Shown here: positions 12,001 through 30,906 of the stretch, piece after piece
Layout of the letters: the number at the start of each line of letters is the position of its first letter
Numbering within the stretch: position 1 is the stretch's first letter
From: Mesostigma viride
Lineage: Eukaryota > Streptophyta > Mesostigmatophyceae > Mesostigmatales > Mesostigmataceae
NCBI GenBank assembly: GCA_009746045.1
Contig: RPFO01000079.1
Location: forward strand, 4,937,468 to 4,999,967
Direction of reading: 5' to 3'
DNA: 62,500 bases
Notes under the pieces: model-generated
Seen by the model: only the letters and a program-made list of their open reading frames with translations
What the model was told of the DNA's origin: nothing
Database searches by the model: none
Position numbers and translations under genes: made by a program

Positions 12001-14243
12001 GCAACCGAGCACATGTGCCATCTGGTTGGGGCACCCAAACAGGTAACAAGTCTTGCGGGTGCTTACTAGACTGGCTCACGTCAAAGATATCAACGGCCTG
12101 ATGCACCAAATTTTGCTTGCATAAGAGCCGCACACGACCCAAACCCTGCTCCTACACAATCCCATCCCTCCCCATGCTTGACTGTGCATACTGCCCGCAT
12201 TCCCCACCCAACCGTTTCGCCAGGGTGCAGGGTGCTGGGTATGGCGTTCTGTAGGCTCAAGCGGTGACATGTCTGAATACACTCACTACTATGCAAATGA
12301 TGACAAAGGATTAAAGAACAGAGCCGCTTATCGCTTTGTTGTTCATTGAATAAGCTGATCTTCTTGTTGAAACAAATCCTAGGAAAAGCCTACTCTTCAC
12401 CTAATTACTAAACTACTGCAGGGCGGTCACCTTTCCCCCTAGAAGTTCGCACCCACCTTCCCCCCACTGCAGGTTGTACCCACCTTCATTCATCAACCAC
12501 CACCGCACCCACCTTCCCCCGCAGCAGGTTGCATGTCGTGTCTGCCTTCTGCACGACCACGTCCACATCCACGCACGCCGCCTTGGCCGCTGCAAGCTCC
12601 TGCCTGTATTTCTCCATGGCCTTGCGCGCCAAGCTGAGCGCCTGCTCCCATGGCTGCCTCCAGGAGTCCGCGCATTGGGGGATCGGGGCCAGGATGCGGC
12701 GAACGGTCTCGGCAAACGTCTCCTTGCCTGCGATCGATTGGGCGGCCGCACTGGGGGGTCCCCCCGTGGGTGCGAAGATGGGCAGCGTGTCGATTCCAGC
12801 GGCCGCACCGTTTTTGGCGATCTCAGACACGCGGTGGAGGATCTGGGGTGGGTGGGTGTGAGGGACGGAGGGGGCGAGTCAGTGAGTGAGTGAGTGAGTG
12901 AGTGAGTGAGTGAGTGAGTGAGTGAGTGAGTGAGTCAGTGAGTGAGTGAGTGAGTGAGTGAGTGAGTGAGTGAGTGAGTGAGTGAGTGAGTGAGTGAGTG
13001 AGTGAGTGAGTGAGTGAGTGAGTGAGTGAGTGAGTGAGTGAGTGAGTGAGTGAGTGAGTGAGTGAGTGAGTGAGTGAGTGAGTGAGGGTAAATTAAGGGG
13101 GCAGGGGAATAAAAGCTTGTTTAAGTTTCAAAAGGGCAGGTCAGTTGCTGCCAGCTGTGCTTGGATGAACTGCTTGGTTGCCAACTGCTGATCACATGGT
13201 GATGTTGCGCAAATAACAAAATGGCTATTTATTTGGGACATATATATGTATGTATGTATATGCCGCATTATTGCATACCCTGGCATTCAAATGCCTTTCC
13301 AGAGAAAGTATTTCCCTGATTTAAGCTATCACGCCTTTCAGTCAGTTGAAATTTCCTGACTAAATCACTCTGCCATGTTGTACCATAAATGGTAATGTGA
13401 TTGAAAGAGTGCTCCTAATTTGACATCTGCCTCAAGAAAAAATTGGCATGGTGGTTGTGCCCTCACACAGGTGCCCCTCATTTCACACCAAAGCATGCTG
13501 TGGCAGGCAGACACACAAAAGCCTGCTGCCGACTACATGTTTGGTGCGCGTGCACCTTCCTACCGATGACAGGGCCATGATCACATAGGTTTGCAAGTCA
13601 ACGTAACCTTAATGTCCACTCACAGCATGACACCAGGATATGAATCGATGATTGCCACCTTAGCTATTAACAATATAGAAATATGCTGAGGGTGAGATTG
13701 GTCGCGACTGCTGCGAACATGGGGAACTCTCTCGCCAACGGGAACCACCTCTGGTGAATCCTCGCCCAGCCGCCAAGTCTATATCTGGCTCGGTTATCCA
13801 GTCAGAGCTTGCAAGCAATCATGTGCATCTATCTAGGCAACACCTCTAAGCATTTGTTTCATGCAAGGAGTCATGCGTGTAGCAGTCATCAAAGCCCCGC
13901 AGATAAAACGGCGGCTTAAAAGGAAATGCCTTGACAGCGACTCCAGAAGAGAGGTAATTAATGCTAGCTCATGAGCTGACGCCCATCCGCACTGGAGAAG
14001 CCGCAAGTGTGAAACCGTTGCGACATTACGTACCTTATTAGTCGCTATGTCAACGAGTCTTTGTATCTCGTCGGGATCAATGGTCGGCTCGAAAACATTG
14101 ATCCCCTTGATCATCATAGCCAGAACTTCTTTCTGGTCTTCATGCTCAAAAGCAAGCAGTACCTCGCTTGCCGATTGCCGCTCTCGTGAGCTTGAATTGC
14201 TCGCGTTGCGGTCCAGCGCACCTTTAGATCCCACTTGATCCAT
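1..14243 (-). CDS. Large coiled-coil protein with Gly/Arg-rich region, 13 exons, 3' end outside window
   Basis: I do not recognise this protein. Thirteen exons read in one frame from ATG 14243: 14034-14243, 12513-12842, 11202-11258, 10977-11090, 10331-10414, 9528-9586, 8241-8346, 7296-7508, 5961-6047, 3967-5082, 1050-2598, 527-1008 and 1-70 (partial). Introns are phase 0 except 9527-8347 (phase 2) and 1049-1009 (phase 1); the last is only 41 nt. The roughly 1.5-thousand-residue product has a Ser-rich N-terminus, long charged heptad-like stretches (EEELKEELRSVQRLAEHLQE, 5961-6047), an Ala/Pro/Gly/Val linker (about 4150-4400), further coiled coil (2160-2598), then a Ser/Gly/Arg/Asp-rich disordered part with RGG and YGGGY pieces. 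A structural or scaffold role is possible but is inference. The exon at 10977-11090 ends on a weak donor and is the least certain. The final donor (GTGAGC, 521-526) and the exon at 1-70 join in phase 0, so I place the gene end left of the window. Confidence 0.65.
79..111. repeat. (AC)n microsatellite
   Basis: This CA-repeat lies just upstream, in minus-strand sense, of the acceptor before the edge exon 1-70. The sense strand reads (GT)n and has no AG. Confidence 0.85.
2612..2760. repeat. Purine-rich (plus) / pyrimidine-rich (sense) tract
   Basis: The plus strand is a degenerate G/A tract. For the minus-strand coiled-coil gene it is a long C/T tract next to the acceptor of the exon starting at 2598, so it probably serves as an extended polypyrimidine tract. 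Confidence 0.7.
3877..3983 (-). repeat. Duplicated 5' splice junction (2 copies, 83 bp apart)
   Basis: The true exon end at 3967 reads GAGCTGCAG|GTGAGG on the minus strand. A second copy, GAGCTGCAG|GTGAGA with similar flanks, sits 83 bp further into the intron (3877-3900). Confidence 0.7.
5085..5300. repeat. G-rich (plus) / C,T-rich (sense) tract
   Basis: This long degenerate G/A-rich stretch is read as C/T-rich by the minus-strand gene. It directly precedes the acceptor of the exon at 3967-5082. Confidence 0.65.
5589..5960 (-). repeat. About 69-bp minisatellite containing copies of the 5' splice site
   Basis: Sense-strand copies of GGCAAAG|GTGGG recur near 5783, 5849 and 5919, matching the true junction GGCAAAG|GTGAGG at 5961/5960. 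More degraded copies run back to about 5589. The unit also carries a second GGCAAAG without the GT. Confidence 0.75.
6243..6545. repeat. 13-bp tandem repeat
   Basis: About 23 copies of GGGGCAAGTACAT (plus), with a few TACCTG or TGCATG variants. In gene sense the unit is ATGTACTTGCCCC, which has no AG. It lies in the intron before the exon at 5961-6047. Confidence 0.9.
6678..6931. repeat. About 70-bp tandem repeat (GTAGACAAGTAGACAGGTA type)
   Basis: Three to four imperfect copies of a unit containing GTAGACAAGTAGACAGGTA and CGCAGAAGTATACAA. It lies in the same intron as the 13-bp array. Confidence 0.8.
8190..8275 (-). repeat. Duplicated 5' splice junction (2 copies, 47 bp apart)
   Basis: The true junction at 8241/8240 reads AACTACCTCACG|GTGCGT in sense. 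A second copy, AACTACCTCTTG|GTGTGT, lies 47 bp into the intron and includes the preceding exon bases. Confidence 0.65.
8389..8682. repeat. 12-bp tandem repeat (GGGGCAGGAGAG)
   Basis: About 24 nearly identical copies, with a short block of GGGGCGGGAGAG variants in the middle. Sense for the minus-strand gene is CTCTCCTGCCCC, pyrimidine-rich and without AG, about 40 bp upstream of the acceptor at 8347. Confidence 0.95.
8990..9527 (-). repeat. 39-bp minisatellite of 5' splice-site copies
   Basis: About ten regular 39-bp copies (9127-9515), with more degraded ones to about 8990. Each contains the sense motif GCAGCACGA|GTGAGC, a copy of the true exon end and donor GCAGCACGA|GTGAGT at 9528/9527. 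Confidence 0.85.
11268..11440. repeat. 7-bp tandem repeat (GGGGGCA)
   Basis: Over 20 copies. In minus-strand sense it reads TGCCCCC, pyrimidine-rich and AG-free, and abuts the acceptor of the exon at 11202-11258. Confidence 0.9.
11530..12000 (-). mobile_element. Dispersed retroelement-like copy, probably 5'-truncated
   Basis: Read on the minus strand, this stretch matches 37030-37620 (plus) in order: AGATGATGCCTAGCTTTAT, then GGGCATATGG-like sequence, then ACTCCCAACGGAGT, then TTCCTAATTAATTAA. Both copies end in the same (TTAA)n-type tail. The copy at 37 kb has about 50 bp more between the hairpin and the tail. A shared 3' end with different 5' extents is typical of LINE-like insertion; no ORF is visible here. 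It lies inside the intron between exons 12513-12842 and 11202-11258 of the coiled-coil gene, antisense-free (same strand). Confidence 0.55.
12425..12535 (-). repeat. 28-bp tandem copies of a 5' splice junction
   Basis: The sense motif AAG|GTGGGT recurs at exon end 12513 and again at 12485 and 12457, 28 bp apart, with a decayed fourth copy (AAAG|GTGACC) near 12431. Copies include the preceding CAACCTGC and GGGGAAG exon bases. Confidence 0.75.
12876..13086. repeat. (GTGA)n microsatellite
   Basis: About 210 bp of almost pure GTGA. Sense for the minus-strand gene is (TCAC)n, without AG, just upstream of the acceptor at 12843. Confidence 0.95.
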
Positions 14244-15714
14244 GGGGATTGCCTTTTAGAGAACGTGACACGCCAATACTGCACGAATGCCGAAGGGCAG
14301 GCTGTTCACTGCATATTTTTTATTACCCCATGGCGTTCAGCAAGAGACGGAAATTAGCATATCCTAGCCACGATATAAGTCAACTGGGAGGAAATTAGAA
14401 GTCCCTCCATCTCTATCTCGTTCTTATAGTAAACGAAAAGGGAGGTCAGCGATTAAACGTCGAGTGATAATCAAATCTGCCATGTAATTTTAGGTCACTG
14501 CCACAGCTCGAGCACGCCGTGCATTCCTATCCTCCGAGTCTTGATCCGTTCCGGCCTGTCCAGTGTCTACCAGTACTGTCCACTGAGGTCCCTACTCCGC
14601 GCCGGTCCGGTAATAATTATAAACGTAAGACCATCCGGCCTAATAATTTGATTAACCTCACCTGCGCCCTGGCATGTGTGTGTACTGACGACACCTCTAT
14701 ACCTTTGTTGCCTGCCTCGGCTGTTTGACTACGTACCACGGTACTGAAGCCATGCTGGCCCGTCCGCGCAGGGCTGAAGCAGTACCAGTACTGTATTGTA
14801 GGCGAAGCATGATGGCCCCGGGCCCGTCCGCGTCCGGCGCGGTGCCCGCCTCGTCCCCTCGCGGTTCCCGTCGTCACGAAATAGGCCATTAGCTAATTCT
14901 TTTCGCCGTTACAGTACCTATCCTAAAGTTTTTGGCGGGATTTCGAATAGGTAACCCCGGACGGCCGGCCAGGTCTCGGGCTCTCGGCCTCAGCCGGAGC
15001 CGGCCATCATTGTGCTGGACTAATAATGACTCGTGAGTCGTGAGTCGACTGTCGAGGTTGCATTTTTGACGAACTCGAGAATGATGGAGCCATAGCTCAC
15101 CAACAACAAATCGTTTACTACTCGTTAAGCGTAACTATGAGCCCAATTTCTCTGGTGATAGCCAATAGATGACAAATTGATCGAGGGAAAAGCATGGCAA
15201 GGTAGCGCGGCGGTGCATCCACGAATATTTAGTGTCAGCTGGACCTGCGTCTCAGGACTGATCGTGCACTCGATTGCAGCAACTCGCCAGAAGAGTAGCC
15301 GTAATAATGGCGTCGTGGCAGCGGTTTCGAGACATCGCGAAAGTTTGTCTTACATTTGGACATGATGCAAAATAAAACAACGTTCGCATCGAAGCCGACT
15401 GCTTCCTCGCGCGCATTTACATGAATATATAAACGCAAAGCCATTTAATTGAGTGTTTCGTAAAATCTCGGGTACACGACTTAACACGGTAGTTTATCCT
15501 CTGCAGCAGTACACCCTCAACACGGTAGACTTTTATAGAAAAGTGCATAATGCTGTAATCCTCAACAAGTACTTGAGGGTTCACGGTGGGGGGCGAAGTC
15601 GGGTGCTGTTGTGGTATTTGCTGCTTTGGAAATAAGCATTCCACCAAGGCCGCTATGTCAAGCAAAAAGGATGTCTATTGTATCGCCGTCTAACGCGACG
15701 AAAGCTCCCTACCG
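14244..15714. other. Divergent intergenic region
   Basis: This 1.47-kb gap separates the start codons of the minus-strand coiled-coil gene (14243) and MCM8 (15715). I see no convincing coding exon. It presumably holds both promoters; I could not identify a TATA box or other element with confidence. Confidence 0.6.
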
Positions 15715-18271
15715 ATGAAAAGAGCTTCCAATCATTCCGAACGGACGCCTCCGTCATGGGAGCTCTATTTTCCTGGCGAGAAATTCCTTCCCACCGACAG
15801 AAAGGCGGATTTGATTTGTCGGCTGGTCGACTTCTTCAACAGCAAGGATGGAAAGGGCTTTACATCAAACGTGAGTTTAAAATAAGGCATTGAGGACTAC
15901 CGCTTCACAGCTTAAATTCCGAAGCATAATTCTTATTGACCTTTTGCATTCTATCTGCTGCTGTCTATTTCCAGGTTCGCCTCGGTTCTGGCGCGTACTC
16001 ATTGATGCTGGATTACCAGGAGCTGAGGCATGCGTGCACCTGCGAGCACCTTTATGCGGCTTTGCAAGTGCAGCCACTGGAGGCGGTGGCAGCGTTGGGT
16101 GCCGCACTCTATGAAGTACGTTGCCTGCAATTTTGAGATGACCAGCCTGCAAAAAGGGGGCTACTTTGAACATGTCAAATTGTTCCAGTAATTCTCATAG
16201 CCAGCAAAGTGTTACCTGCGCATCACGTAGCATTCGCACTTCAATATATGACGCATGCAAGAGCTACTGTGCAATCTTGGATTCCTGCGAGCACGCACCT
16301 CTTCTTTGCATCTAGCTTCTATGGCATGGACCTGCTCCTACCGCATCATTTAATTTCATGGCATTCTGATGCTTAACTTCCAGGCAATTTTACGCTGGTT
16401 TAGAACTCAGGAAGCCGACCCCTCCAATCATTCTGGCATGCGGGCCTGACTCAACAGGAGACATACCACTTTGATGATGGCACGAACTAGTTCCGTGGTT
16501 CTGACTAGCATGCTTGGCCAGGTGGAGACAATCGTAATCAATTCCAAAGCTCGGGAAACCAAAAATCTCAACACGTCAAACACAAGAATAACTATATCCA
16601 AGGTTTCCCTAACTGAAACGATGGACGATGCCGGTAGTATAAGGGACGTGGTCATTATTACAATGTACATGGTCGGTATTTCTCTGCATACAGGTCGTCT
16701 TCAACACATCATCGATGGCACCGAAGCAGTTCCGCCCCGGCAAGATCCGCGTCCGCCTCATCAACTACACCGAGTCTATGATCCCAATGCGCGCGCTGAA
16801 GTCCAACTACATCGGTGCGTGCCATCCTTGCATTATATCGCTACAGCCCAACAACTTCGGTGTGTTCCATCATTGCATTATGTCGCTGAAGTCCAACGAC
16901 ATCGGTGCGTGCCATCATTGTAGTACATCACTCAAGTCCAACTACATCGATGCGTGCTGGCACTGCTTTCTCGCCCATGTGTTTCCAATACCCTTTCCAG
17001 GCACTCAATTATATACTGTGGTAGGGGTGCGCATCTCTTTGCAATCATAAGTCGGCTTGTATGAGTATATTAGTAGTCAATGGCTTAGCAACAGCTCAGC
17101 AAACCATACGTGCGTAAGGCAGTTGAAGCCCTCGGCAGGGAGGCATGGCGTATTGGCATAACCATTGGTCAACCCTAGCTTGTTGTAGGGGTCAGGTTTA
17201 GAGATTAGGGTTTATATGCATCCTTACAGCAGTGTAGCCTGCCTTCCTGCATGGATGCTACATGGCGCCCACAAACTTGGCGCCCGCATGCTTGGCGCCC
17301 ACAGGCCGCGCGGTGTCCGTCCAGGGCACTGTCGTGCGCGTGTGCCCCGTCAAGGCGATGGTAAAGCGGCTCGAGTTTGTGTGCGGTAAGTGCGGGGGCA
17401 GCAGCTCCCTCGCACTAACGGATGGCAAGTACGCCACCCCCACGCGGTGCGCCACCGAGCACTGCCGCAGCAAGCTGTTCACGCCCAACCGCGCGACCGC
17501 CGTCACCGCGGACTGGCAGAAGATACGGTGCGTGCAAGCGGCTTGTGGGGGCACTGGCCTCCATCTCCGAAAGAAAACCTGTCCTAGGCTTTGCTAGCAT
17601 CCCCCTGCCAAGACAAGGGGGGTGGGTTCCTTGGTTCCGGTGTTCAGGGCGCTGGTGGTGTGCCTAACCGGACCTCTTATCTGAGAGAAAGCAGTATGTG
17701 TCTGTCACGAATAGCAGCTTGCGGTGTTGGTGCTTCCATCCATCTCTGTGTTGGCTGGTTACCCTCGGTTTGGTGGCCATCACGAGCTGCCTTGCACTAC
17801 CAGCCTTTATACTACTCCGTATCCAATCTTGTCTTATGGTCATCCATGCATGCTAGAGTCCAGCCTGGTTGTGTGCATGGTGGCCACAGTATAGTGCATG
17901 GCATGGCTTTGTGGCAGGAATTTGAGTATTGCATGTGTCCATTCATTGGGGCGGGGTAGGCGGGATTTGGTGGCAATGGGAAACATAAAAGAAACAATAT
18001 GTTTCAGCAAAATGGATAGTCTCCAGCATCTGGACAAATATGTTTCATATTGTTTGTTTTTCTCGTGTTGTCAACGCACTACGCAGTGAACACTAGTGGA
18101 GACTCAATAACTCAAAATAATTATGTGTATTCATCGTTTCTATTCAGCGTTTATGTGAAAAGTACATTGACCTGGGAATTGTGCCTAGGCTATCAGGAAT
18201 GAGGGTGGAAGGGTCTTATTGTCTCATTGTGTTGATGCACACACACAAGCACAACACACATACATACACAT

Positions 18272-18352
<81 letters not shown>

Positions 18353-20981
18353 GCGCGCGCGCATACAACAAACTTCATGCCTGCATCGTCGCCCCCCTTC
18401 AACACACCACCCCCATCCCCAGCATCCAGGAGCAGCAAGGCGCGCAGCTGAATGCACAGCGGGAGGAGGGCCGCATCCCCCGCACCGTCGAGTGCGAGCT
18501 CATGTACGAGATGGTGGATGCGTGCGTGCCGGGGGATAGTGTCACCGTATTCGGCATCGTCAAGGCCATCAGCACCGAGACTGACATGGGCGGAGGTGAG
18601 CGGGCATCGGCATGGGGAGAGGTGAGCGGGCACAGGCATGGGCGGAGGTGAGTGGGAAGGGGGGGGGATGGATGAGGTTGGAAGCTGGCATGGGCTGCTT
18701 GCAGTTGTGGAAGTGTACAGATAAGAACATGCACGTATGTGCAGGTGGCAAACGGCAGTAGAAGTAGAGGCGACAAACTGATGTAAGTGCAACGTCTTAG
18801 CATGTGATGTCGTTCCTCTAGATGTGCGTGATAGGCCTGAGGTCCTAGCCCGGCACTGGGTCGAAGTTCCTGGTCACCTCTGCCAGGGATGAGACTTCCT
18901 GGCGATTCTCTTGGACCTGGTGCATCACTGCATTCGCATCCAGATTTTTTCTTTAGCTGTGGCTCTATCACCCATCCTCTTCTTGGTAGCATCCTGTTGG
19001 CATTTCTGGACTCTTTCTTCTGAGAATGCATGCTTGCTGCCTCGATGCACGTGGTTACACGCATCTCCCCTCTTCCACGCTGCTGGGTGCGCCAGGGAAA
19101 GGCAAGGGCGGCAAGGGCCAGCAGCAGAGCCTCTTCTTCCTCTACATCGACGCGGTCTCGCTCGTCAACGCAAAGCGGAGGGAGGTGCCGCTGGCCAATG
19201 TTGGAACTCCGCTGCCATCCGTAACCCACACGGGTGCCAGTAGCTCAAACACTGGGACAGATGCTGCCACGGGCGCGGGAATGGGTGCTGGAATGGGTGC
19301 TGCAATGGGTGCGGGCAATACCTCCACCGCCGCTGGCAAGGGGGGTCCATCAAACGTGGCACCGTCACGTGACAATGCCCCCGCATCAGGCCCCAGCCCC
19401 CCAGCATTGGCCATCCCTGGTGCGGCGGCGGACGCGGTTGCGGCGGGCAGCACGAGCTGCAGCAGCGGCTCCTCCACCGCGGGGTCGTCGGGATGGACGT
19501 TCTTGGCAAAGGACTTGGAGTTTGTGGCGAGATTCACCACGGAGTACCGGGGGGATCAGCTCCGCCAGCTCGTGCAGTCGCTCTGCCCGTCCATCTACGG
19601 CCACGACTTTGTAAAGGCAGGGCTGCTGCTGGCGCTCATGGGTGGTGTCCAGCAAGGCGTGGGCGAGCGCGACAAGGTGCCCACGCGGGGGGACATCCAT
19701 GTCCTGGTCGTGGGCGACCCCGGCCTGGGCAAGAGCCAGCTGCTCAAGGGGGCGGCGAATGTGGCGCCCCGTGGCATCTACGTCTGCGGTTCCTCCAGCA
19801 CGCACGCGGGCCTCTCAGTGGCGGTCGTAAAGGATGCCATGACGGGCGACTTTGTGTTCGAGGCGGGCGCGCTGGTCCTCGCGGACGGCGGCGCTTGCTG
19901 CGTGGATGAGCTGGACAAGATGAGTGCTGAGCACCAGGCGCTTCTCGAGGTCATGGAACAGCAGAGTGTGTCGGTCGCCAAGGCGGGCCTGTGCACGTCG
20001 CTGCAGGCGCGCTGCTCTGTGCTCGCCGCCGCAAACCCGGCTGGTGGTCACTATAACCGCGCCAAGACAGTGAATGAGAACCTCAAGATGTCGGCGCCGC
20101 TGCTCTCGCGCTTTGACCTCGTGTTTGTCATCCAGGACCGGCCCGACGAGCTGCTCGACCAGAAGCTGTCGGAGCACATCATGGCCATGCACGCGGGGGC
20201 GGGCGCAAGAATCGAGGCAACACGGCAGGCGCTCATCGGCCACGCCAGCCAGCCGGCGCTTGCATCCCTACCTGCACCATTGTCCGATACAGGGGGTGCA
20301 TCCGGGAACGGAGTTGCGAGCGGGTCTCAGTACGCGGGTGCCGGCGGCCCGTTGGCCACGGCGGACGCGCGCCGGCACAGCCTGCTTGAACGTCTCAAGC
20401 GTCACCCGGGGGAGCAGTTTGAGCCACTCCCGGCCCAGCTGATCCGCAAGTACATCGCGTATGCGCGGCAGTACTGCCACCCGAAGCTGTCGGCCGAGTC
20501 GGGGGACATCCTGGCTGGTTTTTACAAGGAGCTGCGCGCCAACACGCGGTCGGCCGAGGGTATCCCCGTGACCACGCGCCAGCTGGAGAGCCTGATCCGG
20601 CTCGCACAAGCGCGAGCACGCGTCGAGCTGAGGGAGCTGGTCACCGCGGCAGACGCGCAGGACGTGGTGGAGCTGATGAAGGAGTCGCTGTACGACAAGT
20701 TTGCAGACGAGTATGGTTGCGTGGACTTTGGCCGCAGCAGCGGCATGAGCAAGCACAAGGAGGCCAAGCGGTACCTGGGCGCGTTACAGAAGCTGTCTGA
20801 GGCGCAGGCCAAGAATATCTTCACAGTCAGCGAGCTGGTCTCGTTGGCGGATGACATCCAGCTGAATGTGCCAGACATGAATGAGTTTCTGTCCTCGCTC
20901 AATACAGCGGGGTATTTGCTCAAGAAGGGGGCGCGCTGTTACCAGGTGCAGGTGTCGTCAGGATATTCAACTCAATTTTAG
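15715..20981 (+). CDS. MCM8: MCM8, minichromosome-maintenance-family recombination helicase
   Basis: Six exons: 15715-15870, 15975-16115, 16694-16814, 17305-17527, 18423-18595 and 19096-20981 (stop 20979). Intron phases are 0, 0, 1, 2, 1. The start is the first ATG after an in-frame TAA. The 899-residue product has the MCM8 N-terminal region (WELYFPGEKF), an OB fold with a zinc motif at Cys166, 169, 188 and 193 (C-X2-C-X18-C-X4-C), then IPRTVECEL typical of MCM8. A Gly/Ala/Ser-rich insert follows. The AAA+ core has Walker A GDPGLGKS (about 477-484), Walker B VDELDKM (about 541) and arginine finger SRFD (about 609). In other eukaryotes MCM8 works with MCM9 in homologous recombination and crosslink repair in the nucleus. 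The motif LVLADGGACCVDELDKM and the MEQQS, ANPAGGHYN blocks separate it from replicative MCM2-7. All catalytic motifs are intact. Confidence 0.95.
16770..16960 (+). repeat. 45-bp tandem copies of MCM8 exon-3 end and donor
   Basis: Four copies at exact 45-bp spacing put the junction ATCG|GTGCGT at 16815, a TTCG|GTGTGT variant at 16860, ATCG|GTGCGT at 16905 and a broken ATCGATGCGT at 16950. The upstream TCCAACTACATCG exon sequence is included. The reading frame stays open through the array. Confidence 0.9.
18271..18361. repeat. (AC)n then (GC)n microsatellite
   Basis: About 80 bp of CA repeats followed by GC repeats in MCM8 intron 4, about 60 bp upstream of the acceptor at 18422. It has no AG in sense. 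Confidence 0.9.
18584..18660 (+). repeat. 26-bp tandem copies of MCM8 exon-5 end and donor
   Basis: CATGGGCGGAG|GTGAGCGGG at the true junction (18595/18596) recurs 26 bp later with one change (donor 18622) and again at 18648 (GTGAGT). Confidence 0.85.
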
Positions 20982-21141
20982 CTGTGCAGATGCAGGCCTG
21001 CTTATCAGCAGAACTTTTTCAAAGCTAGTTATTTTATTTATTATGATCACGGGCAGAATATTGCCATCATCTGTACAGTATATTAAGTGAGACAGCTATT
21101 CCTCTCTGCCCAAAGTTTTCCAGGGCCTGCATGAACGATCC

Positions 21142-28636
<7,495 letters not shown>

Positions 28637-30606
28637 TAGTAGTACAGTTGCTACATTTTATACATGCCTGTTCACCACGACTGTTGAGGAAATACCTTCA
28701 TTTCATCTTCTTAATTCGCAAATTCCATAAACGGCTGTTATAATCGCGTCTGACAGGCACTGGGAGCCATATCAATCATCGCGAGCACGCCATGTTTTCA
28801 TCCTCACTATATCATGCAGTCAAGGAGTTCATAAGCATCTCCTACACCTTACATATAATTCATCACATTAAGAAAACACATCAAGGTTCCCATTTCCTAA
28901 AATCCGGACTGCACAGTACGACCGCAATGGTCGTAATTGCCCCGTCCCTGCCCCGTCTGGAAATCCGTGAATAATTTCGAGCGAGGTTGCCAGTTGCCAG
29001 CATTGAAAACAGTCTTTAGCGCCACGCCACTCGTAACTTCAGTCGACAACACGTGTACAGCACAGTTTGATGAAATTCCACGTGTAATCAAGGTGTAATT
29101 AGTAATTATGTAGTAAAAGCCTTGGAATGTTTGATGAAGAAGTTCGCGACCTCGCAGGTTGTCTTCGCCGGGCCGGGGCATTGGCGAAGATGAATTCGCG
29201 AAACCTTTGAATTCCCGCGTCTGTTCCAGGTTTTGCTCATTGCATGAATGCACCGAAACTGACCAACCTTCAAGTCGCCAAGTTCCCAGCGTCGTTAAGG
29301 TTACATACCACATATGTAGAAGCAGCAAACGCATAACGTCGGTTGCCAGATCAAAGAAATGCGCAGCACCCATAGTTGAATCTCTCGTAGCCTCCCAACA
29401 GCGCCTGTCCATATTTCAATTTGACCACAACTAGGTCCTAATGTGGGTTTTTCCCGGCCCGCCGGAAGTTTTCCCGTTAGGCGCAGCTCGCTTTTGTATC
29501 ACGCTTCCGAGAGGGCAATTTAGAGCAGTGTACAGCCATACGCAATACGCAACCATACGGGGCCCATGGGTATGGTGTATAATACGCCATACGGGGTATA
29601 ATACGCAAATCATACGGGGACTCTTGAAAATGCTGTTTTTTGCATGGTTCAGGGGGTTCTTCAACATTCTGACCAATCAGGCATGTTTTTTGTGTGTTCT
29701 TGCAACACCACTTGCCTTTACATTCACGACAAATATCTACCTTGACCTCGTAGATCCCTCGCTCAGGCGCGCAACAACGGCCGTTCTTCCATGGAAGGTT
29801 CCGACATGCACTGCGCAGGCCTGAAGAACTACTTACCGAGAATGGCCGAAAATGTACTAGCAAAAAGCACCAGTTCGGTTTGGAATTCAATGCTACCGAT
29901 ATTAATGCATCCTTCACGATCAAAAAGACCCCCAAAACTGAGAATTTACTGCCGCTATCACGAATTCTATTTATTCCGCGCGACCAAAAAATGCAGTTTA
30001 CCCCCCATGCCGATGGCAGTAAAAGAAAGCAGCGATATTGTAAACCAGCTACTTGCCGCCACAACCCAACATCATTAAATCATCGTATTCAACATTCGAG
30101 CAATTTTTTGGCATTTCTCTAGCCCTACATTGCTAGTTTCGCCTAAACGCAGTCGCCATGGCCACTTCCGCAAGGGGTGCGCCCACCGTGCACCCACTTT
30201 TCACGGTACGGCTGGTACCGCGATTTTTTTGGCGCGGAAAATATTCGGCGCGCCACGTCCCCTTAACACATCATCACATAATATTGCCGTTGCCGTCGCT
30301 GCATGCCTACAAATACAAGCATTGTACATCTGTTGTTATTAATAATGTCTGTAAATAGCACACGGTCAGTCGGCCAACTTGCCAAAAGTAATAAGACATT
30401 GTGCCAGAAACAGACATCTTGCCTACTCGTGGTAGGCCACCATGCAATATTGATCTACATGAAGCAAGAATCCATACGGGCTGCCAACAATGTGGCTAGC
30501 GTGCAGGATACCATGCATGCCAGCAACCCGACCCAGCTTCCCTAAACCATTAACACATATGGTACGGTGGCTGGCTAGCAGCAGCCTGCATGGCTAAATA
30601 AGGCAT

Positions 30607-30906
30607 TTATGTGCATCGCGAGTCACACCAAATACCCCGCAGCCTGCGACGTAATGCCTCCGGCGGCCTCTTGCACTCGCTCACTCTTGCCTCCTTCGCG
30701 TACGTAGCGCCCATGATATGGCGGGTGCTAGCCTTGCTCGGGTGGTAGAACCCGAGAATTCTGCATCCAAAAGTGTGCACGTCACTTAGCTTGTAGTTAC
30801 CTGTCGGCTGCCCTTTCTTGTTGAGAGTCTGTTCTTTCACGATGTGTGTCCAGACAGTCTCGAATACGGCCTGCATCTCGTCGGCCCGGTCATCATCGTG
30901 TTCCAT
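30607..30906 (-). CDS. Hypothetical 99-residue ORF
   Basis: The reading frame from ATG 30906 gives a protein with normal-looking composition: an acidic start (MEHDDDRADEM), YKLSDVHTFGCRI in the middle and a basic end. I recognise no family. It may be one exon of a larger gene or part of a mobile element; no neighbouring exon could be joined to it. Confidence 0.25.
   Translation of the reverse strand: MEHDDDRADEMQAVFETVWTHIVKEQTLNKKGQPTGNYKLSDVHTFGCRILGFYHPSKASTRHIMGATYAKEARVSECKRPPEALRRRLRGIWCDSRCT

Noticed and set aside
15177-15665. Short frames in the gap before MCM8
   Set aside because: They have no splice connection to the MCM8 exons and no domain character. An in-frame TAA precedes the ATG at 15715.
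28897-30064. Minus-strand frames of 171 and 195 codons
   Set aside because: They show no family resemblance, and the second overlaps a fold-back element and a segment repeated near 32.6-33.0 kb. I could not support them as genes.
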